From positions 1 to 40,903 of the forward strand of contig JAHDWN010000051.1 in NCBI GenBank assembly GCA_023382675.1: a stretch of 40,903 bases of DNA. Reading direction: 5' to 3'. Of this stretch, positions 8,640-17,370 are shown piece after piece. Source of the stretch: Anaerolineae bacterium. Its GTDB lineage: Bacteria > Chloroflexota > Anaerolineae > Aggregatilineales > Phototrophicaceae. A program made the position numbers and the translations under genes. The notes under the pieces were generated by a model that saw nothing but the letters and a program-made list of their open reading frames with translations, had not been told where the DNA came from and ran no database searches. Position 1 is the first letter of the stretch, and each line of letters opens with the position of its first letter.

Positions 8640-8708
8640 TCCTCATCACCTCATTACCTTGCCCCTCATTACCTGAACTCATCACTCATTACTCATCTCT
8701 CATCACTA
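8640..8708. repeat. low-complexity TCATCAC/TCATTAC intergenic repeat, arm 2
   Basis: This is the inverted partner of the tract at 8424-8512, just 3' of the aldolase gene (which ends at 8714 on the minus strand). Units are catcac, cattac and ctcatc. The remaining unique part, 8513-8639, shows no gene. Confidence 0.6.
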
Positions 8709-8713
8709 CTCCG

Positions 8714-9379
8714 TTATTCATACGGCGTCTTGTCCCAGAATTCCTGGAACTTCGCTAATCCCATGTCCGTGTATGGATGCGCGAATGCGTCCTGATAGAC
8801 GGCGAAGCTGGCCGTCACGATGTCGGCACCGCTGGCCGCCGCGTGGGTGATCTGGCGGCCATTGCGCACCGCCGCGACCAACACTTCGGTGTCGAAGTCG
8901 TAGTTGTCGCGAATGGCGATCAGGTCTTCGATGAAGCCGTCGGTGTCTTCGGCATTGCTCTCTTTCCAGCCGATGAAGGGCGAAAGATAAAACGCGCCCA
9001 TGCGCATCGCCTGCAAACCCTGGACGGCGGAGAAGCACAGTGTCAAATTGGCACGGATGCCGTCCTGCTTGAGGATGCTACAGGCTTTGAAGCCGTGCTC
9101 GGTCGAGGGCATTTTGACGACGAAGTTGGGGGAGAGCGCCGCCAGCTTGCGCGCCTCGGTCACGATGGCCTGATAATCGTTGTAGCTGGCGGGGTTGGTC
9201 TGCACTGAGACGGTCTTATTTGTCCCGGCGACCAGCGCGCCGATTTCCTGGATCACGCGCAGGAACGGCTTGCCCGACACCTGCACATGGCGCGGATTGG
9301 TCGTGATGCCGTCAATGTCCCACATTTCGAGCGCGTAGCGGATTTCGTCCACCAGCGCGCTGTCGAGGAAGAATTTCAC
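8714..9379 (-). CDS. transaldolase/fructose-6-phosphate aldolase family protein
   Basis: This 221-residue protein has the length of the small FSA/TalC-type transaldolases. The start is a GTG with GGAGG 7 bases upstream. Family features are MKFFLDSA at the N-terminus, DGITTNP (23-29), and the Schiff-base lysine Lys89 in VVKMPST. ANLTLCFSAVQ and the C-terminal GADIVTAS phosphate-site strand also fit. These enzymes split or transfer dihydroxyacetone units between ketose phosphates and aldehydes. Sulfofructose transaldolases belong to the same superfamily, so the substrate should not be assumed to be fructose 6-phosphate. Placed 16 bases downstream of the permease gene, it probably acts late in the sugar pathway encoded here. 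Confidence 0.88.
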   Translation of the reverse strand: MKFFLDSALVDEIRYALEMWDIDGITTNPRHVQVSGKPFLRVIQEIGALVAGTNKTVSVQTNPASYNDYQAIVTEARKLAALSPNFVVKMPSTEHGFKACSILKQDGIRANLTLCFSAVQGLQAMRMGAFYLSPFIGWKESNAEDTDGFIEDLIAIRDNYDFDTEVLVAAVRNGRQITHAAASGADIVTASFAVYQDAFAHPYTDMGLAKFQEFWDKTPYE

Positions 9380-9395
9380 GTTGTGGCCTCCATGA

Positions 9396-10448
9396 TTATT
9401 TCATGCCTGTGGTTGCAATACCTGTCGTGATGTAGCGCTGTAAGAAAGCGAAGACAAACGTGATCGGCAGCAGGGTCAGCACCGTCATCGCCAGAATCAA
9501 ATTCCATTGGACTTGCAGCTCGCCCTGGAACGAGTTGAGGCCGACTTGCAGCGTGAACAACTCGCTCCGGCTCAAGACGATCAGCGGCCACAGGAAGTCA
9601 TTCCAGCGCCACATGACCGAGAAGATCGCCAGCACCGCCAGCGCCGGGCGCGCCAGCGGCAGGATGATCTGCAAATAGATACGCCATTCGCTCGCGCCGT
9701 CGATGCGCGCCGAGTCGAGCAGCTCATCCGGGATCGTCAGCATGTACTGCCGGAGCAGGAAGACGCCGGTTGGCGTGGCTGCCGCCGGGACGATGATGCC
9801 GAGCAGATTGTTGTTCCAGCCGACTTCGGTGATGACGAGGAAGACCGGGATGAGGATGACCGACACCGGCACCATGAGCGTACTGATTGTGATCATCAGC
9901 ACCGCATCGCGGCCACGGAATTTGTATTTGCTCAAGGCGAAGGCCGCCATACTGTTGATCAGCAGCGTCAGCAGCGTCGAGGCGATGGTCACAACCAGGC
10001 TGTTGCGGAAGTACTGCCAGAAATTGAAGCGGTTGATGCCCTCGGTATAGTTTTCCAGCCCGAAATAGACCTCCTCGACCGGCGTACGCTGGTTGATATT
10101 CACGCGGATGATTTCGTCCGGGCTGGCCGGGTCGATCATCTGCGCTTCGATACCGACACGGCGCACCTGTGCCAGTGTGCGCGTCGTGCCGTCCTCCATC
10201 GTGACGGTGAACAACTGGAGCGGCTCATCGTAACCCACGACCGTCGCCGTTTCCTGGCGATAGGGCAGAAAACGCGGCGGGAAACGCACAAGTTCCGCCT
10301 GCGGCTTGAACGACGACATCACCAGCCAGATGACCGGGCCGAACATGATCACTGTGCCGAGGAGCAGATAGGCATACGTCAGCAAATCGGTGATGTGCAG
10401 CCGTTTGCTGCCACGGGTTCGAGTCAGGAATGAGAGTACGGTACGCAT
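9396..10448 (-). CDS. ABC sugar transporter permease (MalG-like)
   Basis: This is a 350-residue inner-membrane protein with six predicted segments: one N-terminal at ~22-45 and five after residue ~145. The EAA loop that docks the ATPase is DSARIDGASEWRIYLQIILP. Carbohydrate-family MalG proteins are usually 270-300 residues long. The extra length is an extracytoplasmic loop at about 50-135 (TATVVGYDEPLQLFTVTMED and beyond) between the first two segments, rich in beta strands. It is the second permease of the pair, 12 bases after the first. No ATPase gene lies nearby. Confidence 0.92.
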   Translation of the reverse strand: MRTVLSFLTRTRGSKRLHITDLLTYAYLLLGTVIMFGPVIWLVMSSFKPQAELVRFPPRFLPYRQETATVVGYDEPLQLFTVTMEDGTTRTLAQVRRVGIEAQMIDPASPDEIIRVNINQRTPVEEVYFGLENYTEGINRFNFWQYFRNSLVVTIASTLLTLLINSMAAFALSKYKFRGRDAVLMITISTLMVPVSVILIPVFLVITEVGWNNNLLGIIVPAAATPTGVFLLRQYMLTIPDELLDSARIDGASEWRIYLQIILPLARPALAVLAIFSVMWRWNDFLWPLIVLSRSELFTLQVGLNSFQGELQVQWNLILAMTVLTLLPITFVFAFLQRYITTGIATTGMK

Positions 10449-10460
10449 AGGCTCGTCTCG

Positions 10461-11513
10461 TCAGGCTGCGTCGCTGCTCCGTCCGAGACGGAGCTGCAAG
10501 GTCGTCAGGATGAGCAGGAACATGGCCATGACCAGCGATGCCGCTGCGGCCAGGCCGTATTCTTTGGTCTGGTTGGCAAAGCCGGTCTGGTAGATGTATT
10601 GCACCATGTATTGTGTCGCGGTGCCCGGCCCGCCGCCGGTGAAGGGGAAGACCTGATCGAACACCTGCACCGCGCGGATCAGCGCCAGCACCAGCACGAC
10701 CAGCATCGTCGGCATGAGCAGGGGCAGCGTTACGGACCGGAACGACTGCCAGCGGCTCGCGCCGTCAATCGCGGCGGCCTCGTAGTACTCGCCCGGGATC
10801 GATTGCAGACCGGCGAGCAGGATCAGCGTGAAGAAACCCATCTGCGCCCAGACGCTGATGACGATCACCCACGTCTGCGCCCAGGCGGCATTGGTCAGGA
10901 ACGAAACGCTCTCTCCGCCCAGGCTCACGAGCAAGCCGTTCAGGAGACCGTTCTGCTGCAAAATCCACTTCCAGATCAGGGCGACGACCACCGGCGACAG
11001 CAGCACCGGGTAGAAGAAGACGCTGCGGAAGAAACCGCGCGCGACGATCTTTGCATTCAGCACCATCGCTGTGATTAGCGATAGCACGACCATCGTCCCG
11101 ACCTGGAGCGTCACATAACCGAGGGTGTTGAAGACCGCGCGCCAGAATAAATCGTCGCGGCAGGAATTCGGGTCGAGAAAATTATCGCAGGTGAACAGGG
11201 TAGTCAGGTTATCCAGGCCGACGAAGGGCCGGTTTTGTGGGAAGAGTTGGGTGCCGCCGGTGAAGGCGTAATAAAAGTTGAGCAACATCGGCAGCAAAAT
11301 GAAGATGCCAAAAATCAACAGGTTGGGCAGCACGAACACATAGGCCATGCCGCGCACGCCAAGCCGATCCTGCAGCGGCTTCATGACGAAATCGATGATA
11401 TAGATCACGCCCTGAAACAGTGCAGACAACAGGCTGACGACGGGACTCAGCACCATCTGGAGAATTCCGGGAGCGCGCTTATTACGGCGCTGTAGGGCAC
11501 TGTTAGTAGCCAT
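10461..11513 (-). CDS. ABC sugar transporter permease (MalF-like)
   Basis: This is a 350-residue inner-membrane protein. Seven or so hydrophobic segments are visible: an extra N-terminal one (LLSALFQGVIYIIDFVM), then the core six. The EAA loop is EAAAIDGASRWQSFRSVTLP. Between segments, residues ~90-120 (PQNRPFVGLDNLTTLFTCDN) form the typical periplasmic region. The start ATG has AGGA 9 bases upstream. It would form a heterodimer with the MalG-like protein and receive substrate from the solute-binding protein encoded upstream. The specific sugar is unknown. Confidence 0.92.
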   Translation of the reverse strand: MATNSALQRRNKRAPGILQMVLSPVVSLLSALFQGVIYIIDFVMKPLQDRLGVRGMAYVFVLPNLLIFGIFILLPMLLNFYYAFTGGTQLFPQNRPFVGLDNLTTLFTCDNFLDPNSCRDDLFWRAVFNTLGYVTLQVGTMVVLSLITAMVLNAKIVARGFFRSVFFYPVLLSPVVVALIWKWILQQNGLLNGLLVSLGGESVSFLTNAAWAQTWVIVISVWAQMGFFTLILLAGLQSIPGEYYEAAAIDGASRWQSFRSVTLPLLMPTMLVVLVLALIRAVQVFDQVFPFTGGGPGTATQYMVQYIYQTGFANQTKEYGLAAAASLVMAMFLLILTTLQLRLGRSSDAA

Positions 11514-11552
11514 AGGCGTGTCCTAGTCATGAACGGCAAGCTGAATTGCGCC

Positions 11553-11575
11553 AGGGGTGTGAAAACCACACCCCT
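11553..11575 (-). repeat. intercistronic stem-loop after the solute-binding protein gene
   Basis: AGGGGTGTG and CACACCCCT form a perfect 9-bp stem with a 5-nt loop, in the 99-base gap between the binding-protein gene and the first permease gene. Hairpins here are well known to stabilise the upstream mRNA or stop part of transcription, so that binding protein exceeds permease. There is no U-tract, so it is not a clear terminator. Confidence 0.6.
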
Positions 11576-11612
11576 ATCACAAGCATAATGCGGAAAAATG
11601 CTGGCAGAACGC

Positions 11613-12896
11613 CTATTGGGAGGCGGCAGCCAGTGCGTCGTCAACGTCCTGCTGGGCGCGAGCGAGCGCATCTTCGAGCGACAGTTCGCCCGTAAGCACC
11701 TGGGTCAGCCGGTCGCGGATCGGGTTGTTGATGGCGAAGGCTTTGCCACCGAACTGAAGTTCATAGGCCTGATCGCTGAGCTTCGGCACTTCGGCTGCGA
11801 AGACGTTGAGGGCGTTCTGTGCCGCAACGACATCCGTCTGGAAGTTGAGTTCACCCAGGCCGAGATGGGCGGGGATGAACAGTGTGCGCTCGGTGAATTC
11901 CTTGAGGTTATCGACCTGAACCAGATAATCCATCACGCGTGCGACCTCGGCAGGATGCTCGGTTTCGGCGAAGGCGACCATCATCGTGCCGCCGGGCATA
12001 CCGGTGCTGCCGCCAGGGCCGGAGGGATTCGGCACGGCTTCCCAGTCGAAGGCGTCGCCGATGTCATTGGCGAAACGGCCAATCTGCCAGCTACCTGCCA
12101 TGTACATGACCAGCTGCCCGTTGATGAAGTAGTCCGCCGCCGCCGCATAGCTGCCGCCTGAGCCGATCCACACCTCAGCCGGGGTAATACCTTCGGTGTG
12201 CCACTGGACGAACAATTCCGCCATTGTACGGAAACCGGGAGTGTCAATCGTCACACTGCCATCGTCCGCGAACAGGATGGCGCCTTCGCTGAAGGCAGGC
12301 CCGGCGAAGCGGTGGCCGCTGCGATCCATAGCAATCGCGTACTGCGTGCCGGTGGCTTCAGCGACCTGCTTAGCTGCGTCTGTCCACTCTTCCCAGGTCA
12401 CCGCGTCCATGCTGTCGCTCGGCACGTCGATGCCAGCCTGCTCGAACAGGGTGCGATTAATGTAGGGGCCGGTGACGGTGAACTGGTTCGGGAAGCCGTA
12501 GAGGGCATCCGCGTCGTCCTCACCGGAACGGAGCGCCGCGAGCACGGCGGGCGCAAAGCTGGCTTCCCAGTAGTCCGTATCTTCGAGGTATGAGCGCAGG
12601 TCGAGATAGAAGCCCTTGAAGGCGTCGAAGTTGGTCACGCGCGCCATATCCGGGCCTTCACCGGCCTCGACCTGGAGCGGCAATTGTTCCAGGATGGTGT
12701 TGTAGGCTACTGTGTCAACCACGACACGGATGTCGGGATTTTCGGCCTCGAACCGATCCAGAATGTCGCGCAGTACAGTCCCCTCGTTGCCGTCGTCGTA
12801 CCACGTGATGCGCAGTTCAACCGGGTCTTGCGCATGGACGGCCAGCACGCCCACGAGCATCAGGGCGAGTGCAAAAAAGACTACGAAACGTTTCAT
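11613..12896 (-). CDS. extracellular solute-binding protein, family 1 (sugar ABC transporter)
   Basis: This is a 427-residue protein. The ATG at 12896 was chosen because GAGGAG lies 8 bases upstream and the protein then begins with a classic signal peptide: MKR, a hydrophobic core (FVVFFALALMLVGVLAV) and a cleavage site at HAQ-DP. The open frame continues to 12974 but would put 26 charged residues ahead of the signal. There is no lipobox Cys, so it is soluble or otherwise held. The mature part has MalE-like features: LRITWYDDGNEGTVLRDILDRFE at the start, VTNFDAFKGFYLDL, and a late AFAETEHPAEVARVMDYL segment. It captures the sugar for the permease pair downstream. Confidence 0.93.
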   Translation of the reverse strand: MKRFVVFFALALMLVGVLAVHAQDPVELRITWYDDGNEGTVLRDILDRFEAENPDIRVVVDTVAYNTILEQLPLQVEAGEGPDMARVTNFDAFKGFYLDLRSYLEDTDYWEASFAPAVLAALRSGEDDADALYGFPNQFTVTGPYINRTLFEQAGIDVPSDSMDAVTWEEWTDAAKQVAEATGTQYAIAMDRSGHRFAGPAFSEGAILFADDGSVTIDTPGFRTMAELFVQWHTEGITPAEVWIGSGGSYAAAADYFINGQLVMYMAGSWQIGRFANDIGDAFDWEAVPNPSGPGGSTGMPGGTMMVAFAETEHPAEVARVMDYLVQVDNLKEFTERTLFIPAHLGLGELNFQTDVVAAQNALNVFAAEVPKLSDQAYELQFGGKAFAINNPIRDRLTQVLTGELSLEDALARAQQDVDDALAAASQ

Positions 12897-12970
12897 CGTC
12901 ATTCTCCTCAAAATCATGTTTCGATGATAGCCAGTCCGCGAACGATCGCTCTGAGAATTGCCTTTCCTCC

Positions 12971-14311
12971 TCACAACTCGTATACCGGTAGGTTGAGCAT
13001 GTGCGCCAGCGCCCGCAGTGCCGGGCCATGGTCGCCATACGTGAGGGAAATGTGATGTTCCAATCCCTCGGCAAGAATGCGAGCCAGAATCTGGTCAGCG
13101 GGGCGGTCGAAGCGCAGCAGTCCGGTCGTGCCGGAGAACGGCTTGCGCCCGCGGACAATTTCGCCCATGCCGATGACCAGCCGGAAGTCGCCGGTGGCTT
13201 CGCTCAGGCGCGCAACCGTCACGCGCCCTGGTTTGAGCGAAAAGTCCATCAGCAGCGGCAGCTTGCGGTTGGAATGAATCGTGACGCCCGGTGTTGTCTC
13301 CGGGTCGGCCATCGCCAGCGGCGCGAGGCCGCAGTGCCAGAGCACGAGCGCATCCGCCTCAGGATCGACCGAGACCAGGTCGCTGCCGAAGGCGGGTTCG
13401 CCGCTCAGGGTTTGCAGGATGAACTGGGTGATCGTGCCGTTGACATCGACCTCGCAGCTTGACGGCGTCATGCCATCACTCAGCATCGACATCGCGCCGC
13501 AGGCCGCACAGCCTAACTCGGTGAAGAATTCCGGCCAGCAGCGCACGGCGAAACCCTGGAGGCGCTCTGCTTCGGCAATCTGCTTGAGCGCGACGTAGGT
13601 TTTCATCGTTCCTTGCGTCGCGTTAGCATCTAGTTCATCAAGGCCGCTGACGCGTGTGGCGAGTTCATCGGCGACGGCCTGCGCCTCTGCCTGCGGTACG
13701 GCCTGTGCGGCGGCGAAGACCTGCTCGCGCAGGTCAAGATCGACCACGTCCAGGCCAAAGCGCTCGGCCAGCCCGGCGCGATTCACCAGACACGTCTCAA
13801 AACCGGCTGGGTTGTCGCCGACGCGGCCAATACGTGTACCGCGCAGCCGGCGGCGGACGCGCCCGGCCTGTGCCCGAACGTGAACGGTGTCGAGCGCTAA
13901 CGCAGCGGAGGGGTCGGCATAGACGTAAGCGTAACGGTAGCCGGCGCGGGTCAGCGCGTGGCCGGCCAGGTTGATGCCGCAGAGCGAATTCAGGCGCAGA
14001 CGTCCGCCGGTGTGCGGCTCCGGCACAGCCCAGAGCAGCAGCGGCGCATCGACCTGCCGGGCGAAGGCCAGAGCCATCGTGCTGTCGGCGAAGGTGGCTT
14101 GAAAAAGGACAAGCAAATCAATATCCGCGTCGGCAAGCACTTCGGCGCGGGCGTTAGCCTCATCCAACGTCGTGACGGATGCTGATGGCCCCACCAGCGT
14201 GACGCCGGAGGCCGCGAGTTGTGTACGCGCGCTTTCAGCGACCCGCTGTGCCAGTTCCACGTCGAACGTTGTACGGATGATCGAAATAAACGCAATTTTG
14301 ATTTCGGGCAT
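12971..14311 (-). CDS. L-fucose/L-arabinose isomerase-like protein
   Basis: This 446-residue protein starts at the ATG at 14311; the open frame reaches 14371, but the extra residues are not domain-like. The N-terminal half has the Rossmann-like pattern of fucose isomerases (MPEIKIAFISIIR, DIDLLVLFQATF). The C-terminal half carries the metal-site region, with CWPEFF (Glu261) and SCEVDVNG (Glu287, Asp289), as in the FucI fold. Such proteins isomerise aldoses and ketoses with Mn2+; many cluster members have unproven substrates. It lies 74 bases upstream of the solute-binding protein gene and 83 bases downstream of the 896-residue gene, so it belongs to the same transcription unit. Confidence 0.8.
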   Translation of the reverse strand: MPEIKIAFISIIRTTFDVELAQRVAESARTQLAASGVTLVGPSASVTTLDEANARAEVLADADIDLLVLFQATFADSTMALAFARQVDAPLLLWAVPEPHTGGRLRLNSLCGINLAGHALTRAGYRYAYVYADPSAALALDTVHVRAQAGRVRRRLRGTRIGRVGDNPAGFETCLVNRAGLAERFGLDVVDLDLREQVFAAAQAVPQAEAQAVADELATRVSGLDELDANATQGTMKTYVALKQIAEAERLQGFAVRCWPEFFTELGCAACGAMSMLSDGMTPSSCEVDVNGTITQFILQTLSGEPAFGSDLVSVDPEADALVLWHCGLAPLAMADPETTPGVTIHSNRKLPLLMDFSLKPGRVTVARLSEATGDFRLVIGMGEIVRGRKPFSGTTGLLRFDRPADQILARILAEGLEHHISLTYGDHGPALRALAHMLNLPVYEL

Positions 14312-14376
14312 AGAGTTTTCTGCAAAATCATTCACAGGGTTGATTATTGCCCACATCCCAGGGGGGTGCAAGCAGA

Positions 14377-14391
14377 TTAACGATCTTTAAC
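14377..14391 (-). promoter_or_regulatory. short direct repeat in the isomerase leader
   Basis: GTTAA-AGATC-GTTAA (read on the minus strand) is a direct repeat with a 10-base period, in the 83-base gap before the isomerase gene. It could be a regulator site; I see no clear promoter boxes beside it. Confidence 0.2.
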
Positions 14392-14394
14392 ATT

Positions 14395-17085
14395 TTAGGT
14401 ATCCAGGCGTTCGATTCGTTTGCCGTGCTTGAGATCGAGATGGAGCGTCTGGCCGTCGTGGGCGATGATCATCGTCTCGGTGTCCAGCGGCGTATCGGTG
14501 TAGGCATTGGCGTAATGCGGATACGCGTCCCAGGCTTCACGTTGGCCGTTCACGAGCAGCGCGCCTGCCCAGCCGAACGCCAGTGCGTCGCCGTCCGGCG
14601 TCGTCCATGCCAGCCGCCCGCTGTCGATCTGCGGTGGATGCGCGGACACACGCCGCTGGAACGCGTCAAAGTCGCCGTCCTGGGCAGCGCGCCCGACGTG
14701 GCAGATCCAGGCTGTGCCCGCGCCCTGGCTGCGCAGTTCCTGTTCGACGTGCCGCCCGCTGTCGGTCAGCACCAGATCGCCGTCGCCCCAGAGTGCGATG
14801 TAGCCAGCGCCGACGCGCGCGAACGCCCACGGCCCATCAATGCGCCAGGCATTGAACATGGCCGTCGGGAAGTAGGCATGGCTAATGCCGAGACCAACGT
14901 TCGGATCGAGCCGGTAGAGACACATGACCGTCCGCCCGTGCATCGCCACACGCGGCAGGTGCGCGGAACCCGCCCAGAAGTTCGGACGGGCGTTGCCGTG
15001 CTCCTGGCTGTTGCCGGGGTTGGTGGTGAAGACACAGGCTTCCGGCCCCAGCGTCGCCTGCCAGAGATGCTCCTGGATACCCATCTCACCTGGGCGGTAG
15101 TCGAGCGCAGCGGAGAGCATGACATCGGCATTCCGGTAGGTGAGCGTGCGCACGTCCCAGGCGTCGCCGCGCATATCAAACTGCGGGCGGAATGACGCAC
15201 AGGATCGCGCGCGCGTCACCAGGGTGGCATCCACGTCCGCGCCGATGCGCTGGATCACGTCCGGCACGCGGTAGCGTCGGGCCAAGGCCAGCAGGCCGGT
15301 CGCGCGGGTTTCGCCGTTGAAGATGCCCATGCCCCAGGCGATGCGCTGCACGCTCGACGTGTTTTCGACGCGCGCCGACTTCAGCGCAGTGACGTAGCAG
15401 CGGCCATGGGTGCTGGCGTGCGCCCCGCGAAACGATTGGCAGGCGAGCAGGAAGAACAGCTTGTCGAGCAGGGCGGTCGCCATCTGGCGCAGGCGATCAC
15501 TGGTGGCGAACTCGACCAGGGCGAGCATGGCGAAGACATCCAGCGCCATGTAGGCATTCGAGTCCCATTCGGAGAAGCTGCCACGCAGACGGCGCAGAAT
15601 CCAGTTGGTGATGCGCGGCTGGTTGCGCCGCATCTGCTCGCGGCCCGTCCAGCCGCTGTTGGCGAAAACACGATCTGGCCACAATTGCCCGGCGAGGTAG
15701 GCTGTCACGTGGAACAGGATCTGGTGGTTCTCGGTGAAGTAGCACATCGCGTCCAGGCCCGGCTCGTCGAGCCAGAACTTGAAGCCGGTGAAGACCGCCT
15801 CGATTTTGGCGCGATCCGCCTCGGTGAGCGCCGGCGATTGTCCGTGGCGATACAGCAGCGCCAGCAGGCCGATGGCATAGAAATCGGCGCAGTCATAACG
15901 GTTCTGCATGAAGTGACAGGCCAGGGCGACCGCCTCGGAACTGAGTCGATCCGCCGCACCGATTTCGAGCGCCGCCATGGCCGCGGGCACGTCGAACGGC
16001 ATCTGCGCCAGATGGTGGAGCGCCTCGGCGCGCCGCGATTCGTAATCGCCGTAGGGCGCGCGGCTGAACGCGTTGTGCCCGGCCCAGATCTCGCGCCGCA
16101 GTTCGAGCGGCGTGCCCTCGGCGGGGCGCACCTTGAGCAGCAGGCTGTTCTCGCCCGGCATCCCGGACATGCCCGCTGTCACCGCTGGCGGAATGGGCAG
16201 GACGCCGCTCGCGCCCGGCTGGAGCGTCAGCCGCCCCTGACCCCTGGGGCGTTGGAGCGAGTCGAGCTGCGCGAAGACGTTCTCCGGGATTGGCAGTTCG
16301 ATCTCGACCTCGACATCCGCCGGGACTGGCGCGCGCGCATCCAGCCACAGCCTGCCGGGTAGATCAGTGAAGGCGAACTGCTTGATCTGGATCGCCTCGA
16401 GCGCTGCTTCCGCGCGCGTCCAGCTCGCTGCATCGACCTCGCCCAGCGGAATCTGGACGCTGACTGGCGGCGCATCGACGAAGCGCAGCCCGAGTGCCAG
16501 CCGGGCCTCGCGCCAGCCAAGCATCTCTCCGTGCAGGTAGAGGGCGTTCAACCCGGCCTGGAGCGTGAGCGTCACCGGGACGCGCTGGATCGCCACATAG
16601 CTGAACGAGTCGGCGAAGTGCGTGTGCAGGCTGCCATTCAGGAAGATGCGCGCCGGGCCGATGGTCAGCAGCTCAGCGCGGGCGGTCAGCGGCGTGTCCA
16701 CATGCAGATAGGCGAACAGCCAGCCCTGCATCAGGCTCGGTGTGAAGTTGAAGTGGCTGAAATCGATCACCTGGTCTTCTTCGGTGGTGGCATATTCCCA
16801 GCGTTTGCCGTCGATGCCGGGGCCGTGCAGATGAGGCGGTGCGCCGGGCGTCCAGGTGAAGGGCGGCAGTTGGTCATAGACGCGCTTCTTGATTCGCTGC
16901 GAGCGCTGATCCCAGGCCCAGTAGTTCAACACCCAGCGTCCATCCTTGCCGAACGGTGAACCGTGCGCATCGATGACCTTATCGAGCACGGTCAGCGGCG
17001 AGGCGATAACGCCGCAGGCGAGCCAGCGGGTGACGCCGCCGCGCGCATCGAGCGGGTAAACAGGCATGTGGGGTGACGAACTCAT
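14395..17085 (-). CDS. large unclassified protein with predicted carbohydrate-active toroid domain
   Basis: This is an 896-residue protein with no signal peptide. An N-terminal beta-sandwich (about 60-230) includes GPARIFLNGSLHTHFADS and LQAGLNALYLHGEMLGW, typical of a galactose-binding-like carbohydrate module. A helical region at about 350-640 has repeated alternating helices. It contains FTENHQILFH (Glu452-Gln455), NSGWTGREQ, GSFSEWDSNAYMALD and STHGRCY, which look like conserved active-site loops of an (alpha/alpha)-barrel. A C-terminal beta domain ends the chain. I cannot place it in a numbered glycosidase or lyase family. As the first gene of the sugar cluster it may attack the imported glycan. 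The start ATG at 17085 has only a weak AGGT upstream. Confidence 0.8.
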   Translation of the reverse strand: MSSSPHMPVYPLDARGGVTRWLACGVIASPLTVLDKVIDAHGSPFGKDGRWVLNYWAWDQRSQRIKKRVYDQLPPFTWTPGAPPHLHGPGIDGKRWEYATTEEDQVIDFSHFNFTPSLMQGWLFAYLHVDTPLTARAELLTIGPARIFLNGSLHTHFADSFSYVAIQRVPVTLTLQAGLNALYLHGEMLGWREARLALGLRFVDAPPVSVQIPLGEVDAASWTRAEAALEAIQIKQFAFTDLPGRLWLDARAPVPADVEVEIELPIPENVFAQLDSLQRPRGQGRLTLQPGASGVLPIPPAVTAGMSGMPGENSLLLKVRPAEGTPLELRREIWAGHNAFSRAPYGDYESRRAEALHHLAQMPFDVPAAMAALEIGAADRLSSEAVALACHFMQNRYDCADFYAIGLLALLYRHGQSPALTEADRAKIEAVFTGFKFWLDEPGLDAMCYFTENHQILFHVTAYLAGQLWPDRVFANSGWTGREQMRRNQPRITNWILRRLRGSFSEWDSNAYMALDVFAMLALVEFATSDRLRQMATALLDKLFFLLACQSFRGAHASTHGRCYVTALKSARVENTSSVQRIAWGMGIFNGETRATGLLALARRYRVPDVIQRIGADVDATLVTRARSCASFRPQFDMRGDAWDVRTLTYRNADVMLSAALDYRPGEMGIQEHLWQATLGPEACVFTTNPGNSQEHGNARPNFWAGSAHLPRVAMHGRTVMCLYRLDPNVGLGISHAYFPTAMFNAWRIDGPWAFARVGAGYIALWGDGDLVLTDSGRHVEQELRSQGAGTAWICHVGRAAQDGDFDAFQRRVSAHPPQIDSGRLAWTTPDGDALAFGWAGALLVNGQREAWDAYPHYANAYTDTPLDTETMIIAHDGQTLHLDLKHGKRIERLDT

Positions 17086-17169
17086 GATCGGTGATTACCT
17101 GGCGTAAATACGGACGCTGCCGACGATTATGGCAAGGGCGCATCCGCCGCGCCATGGGTTGCTTCTGAC

Positions 17170-17258
17170 TGTACAGGGGCGGGATATATCTCGCCGTACA
17201 CATGATCGCTGTAATTCGCAAGGCACACCATGCATATACCCGCCGGATTGCCCCTACA
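17170..17258. repeat. palindromic intergenic repeat (GTAC-GGGGCG type)
   Basis: 17170-17200 is a near-palindrome built on TGTAC...GGCGgGATATATCtCGCC...TACA. At 17237-17258, tacccgccggattgcccctaca repeats the GC arms in inverted order, so the whole 89 bases looks like a MITE- or REP-like unit with CTGTA-type ends. A sister hairpin is at 23274-23301. It lies upstream of the 896-residue gene and downstream of hutH. Confidence 0.6.
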
Positions 17259-17290
17259 GAATTCCCTCAATCTGCTCGATGTATGCCAAT

Positions 17291-17370
17291 CCTCACTCAC
17301 CCTTCCTCATCACCTTCCCCACGTTTCACTCATCACCCATTACACATCACTCATTTCTGCCCTCATCCCC
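17291..17370. repeat. low-complexity TCATCAC/TCACTCAT tract
   Basis: The tract consists of units such as cactcac, ctcatcac, cattacac and cactcat. It is the same kind of sequence as 8640-8708 and ends just inside the 3' end of hutH. Together with 17170-17258 it fills the 277-base gap between hutH and the sugar cluster; no gene is seen there. Confidence 0.5.

Noticed and set aside
8424-8708. CRISPR array
   Set aside because: There are no constant repeats with regular unique spacers; the units are short, imperfect and inverted.
12897-12974. Longer start for the solute-binding protein
   Set aside because: It would place charged residues before the signal peptide; the ATG at 12896 has the ribosome site.
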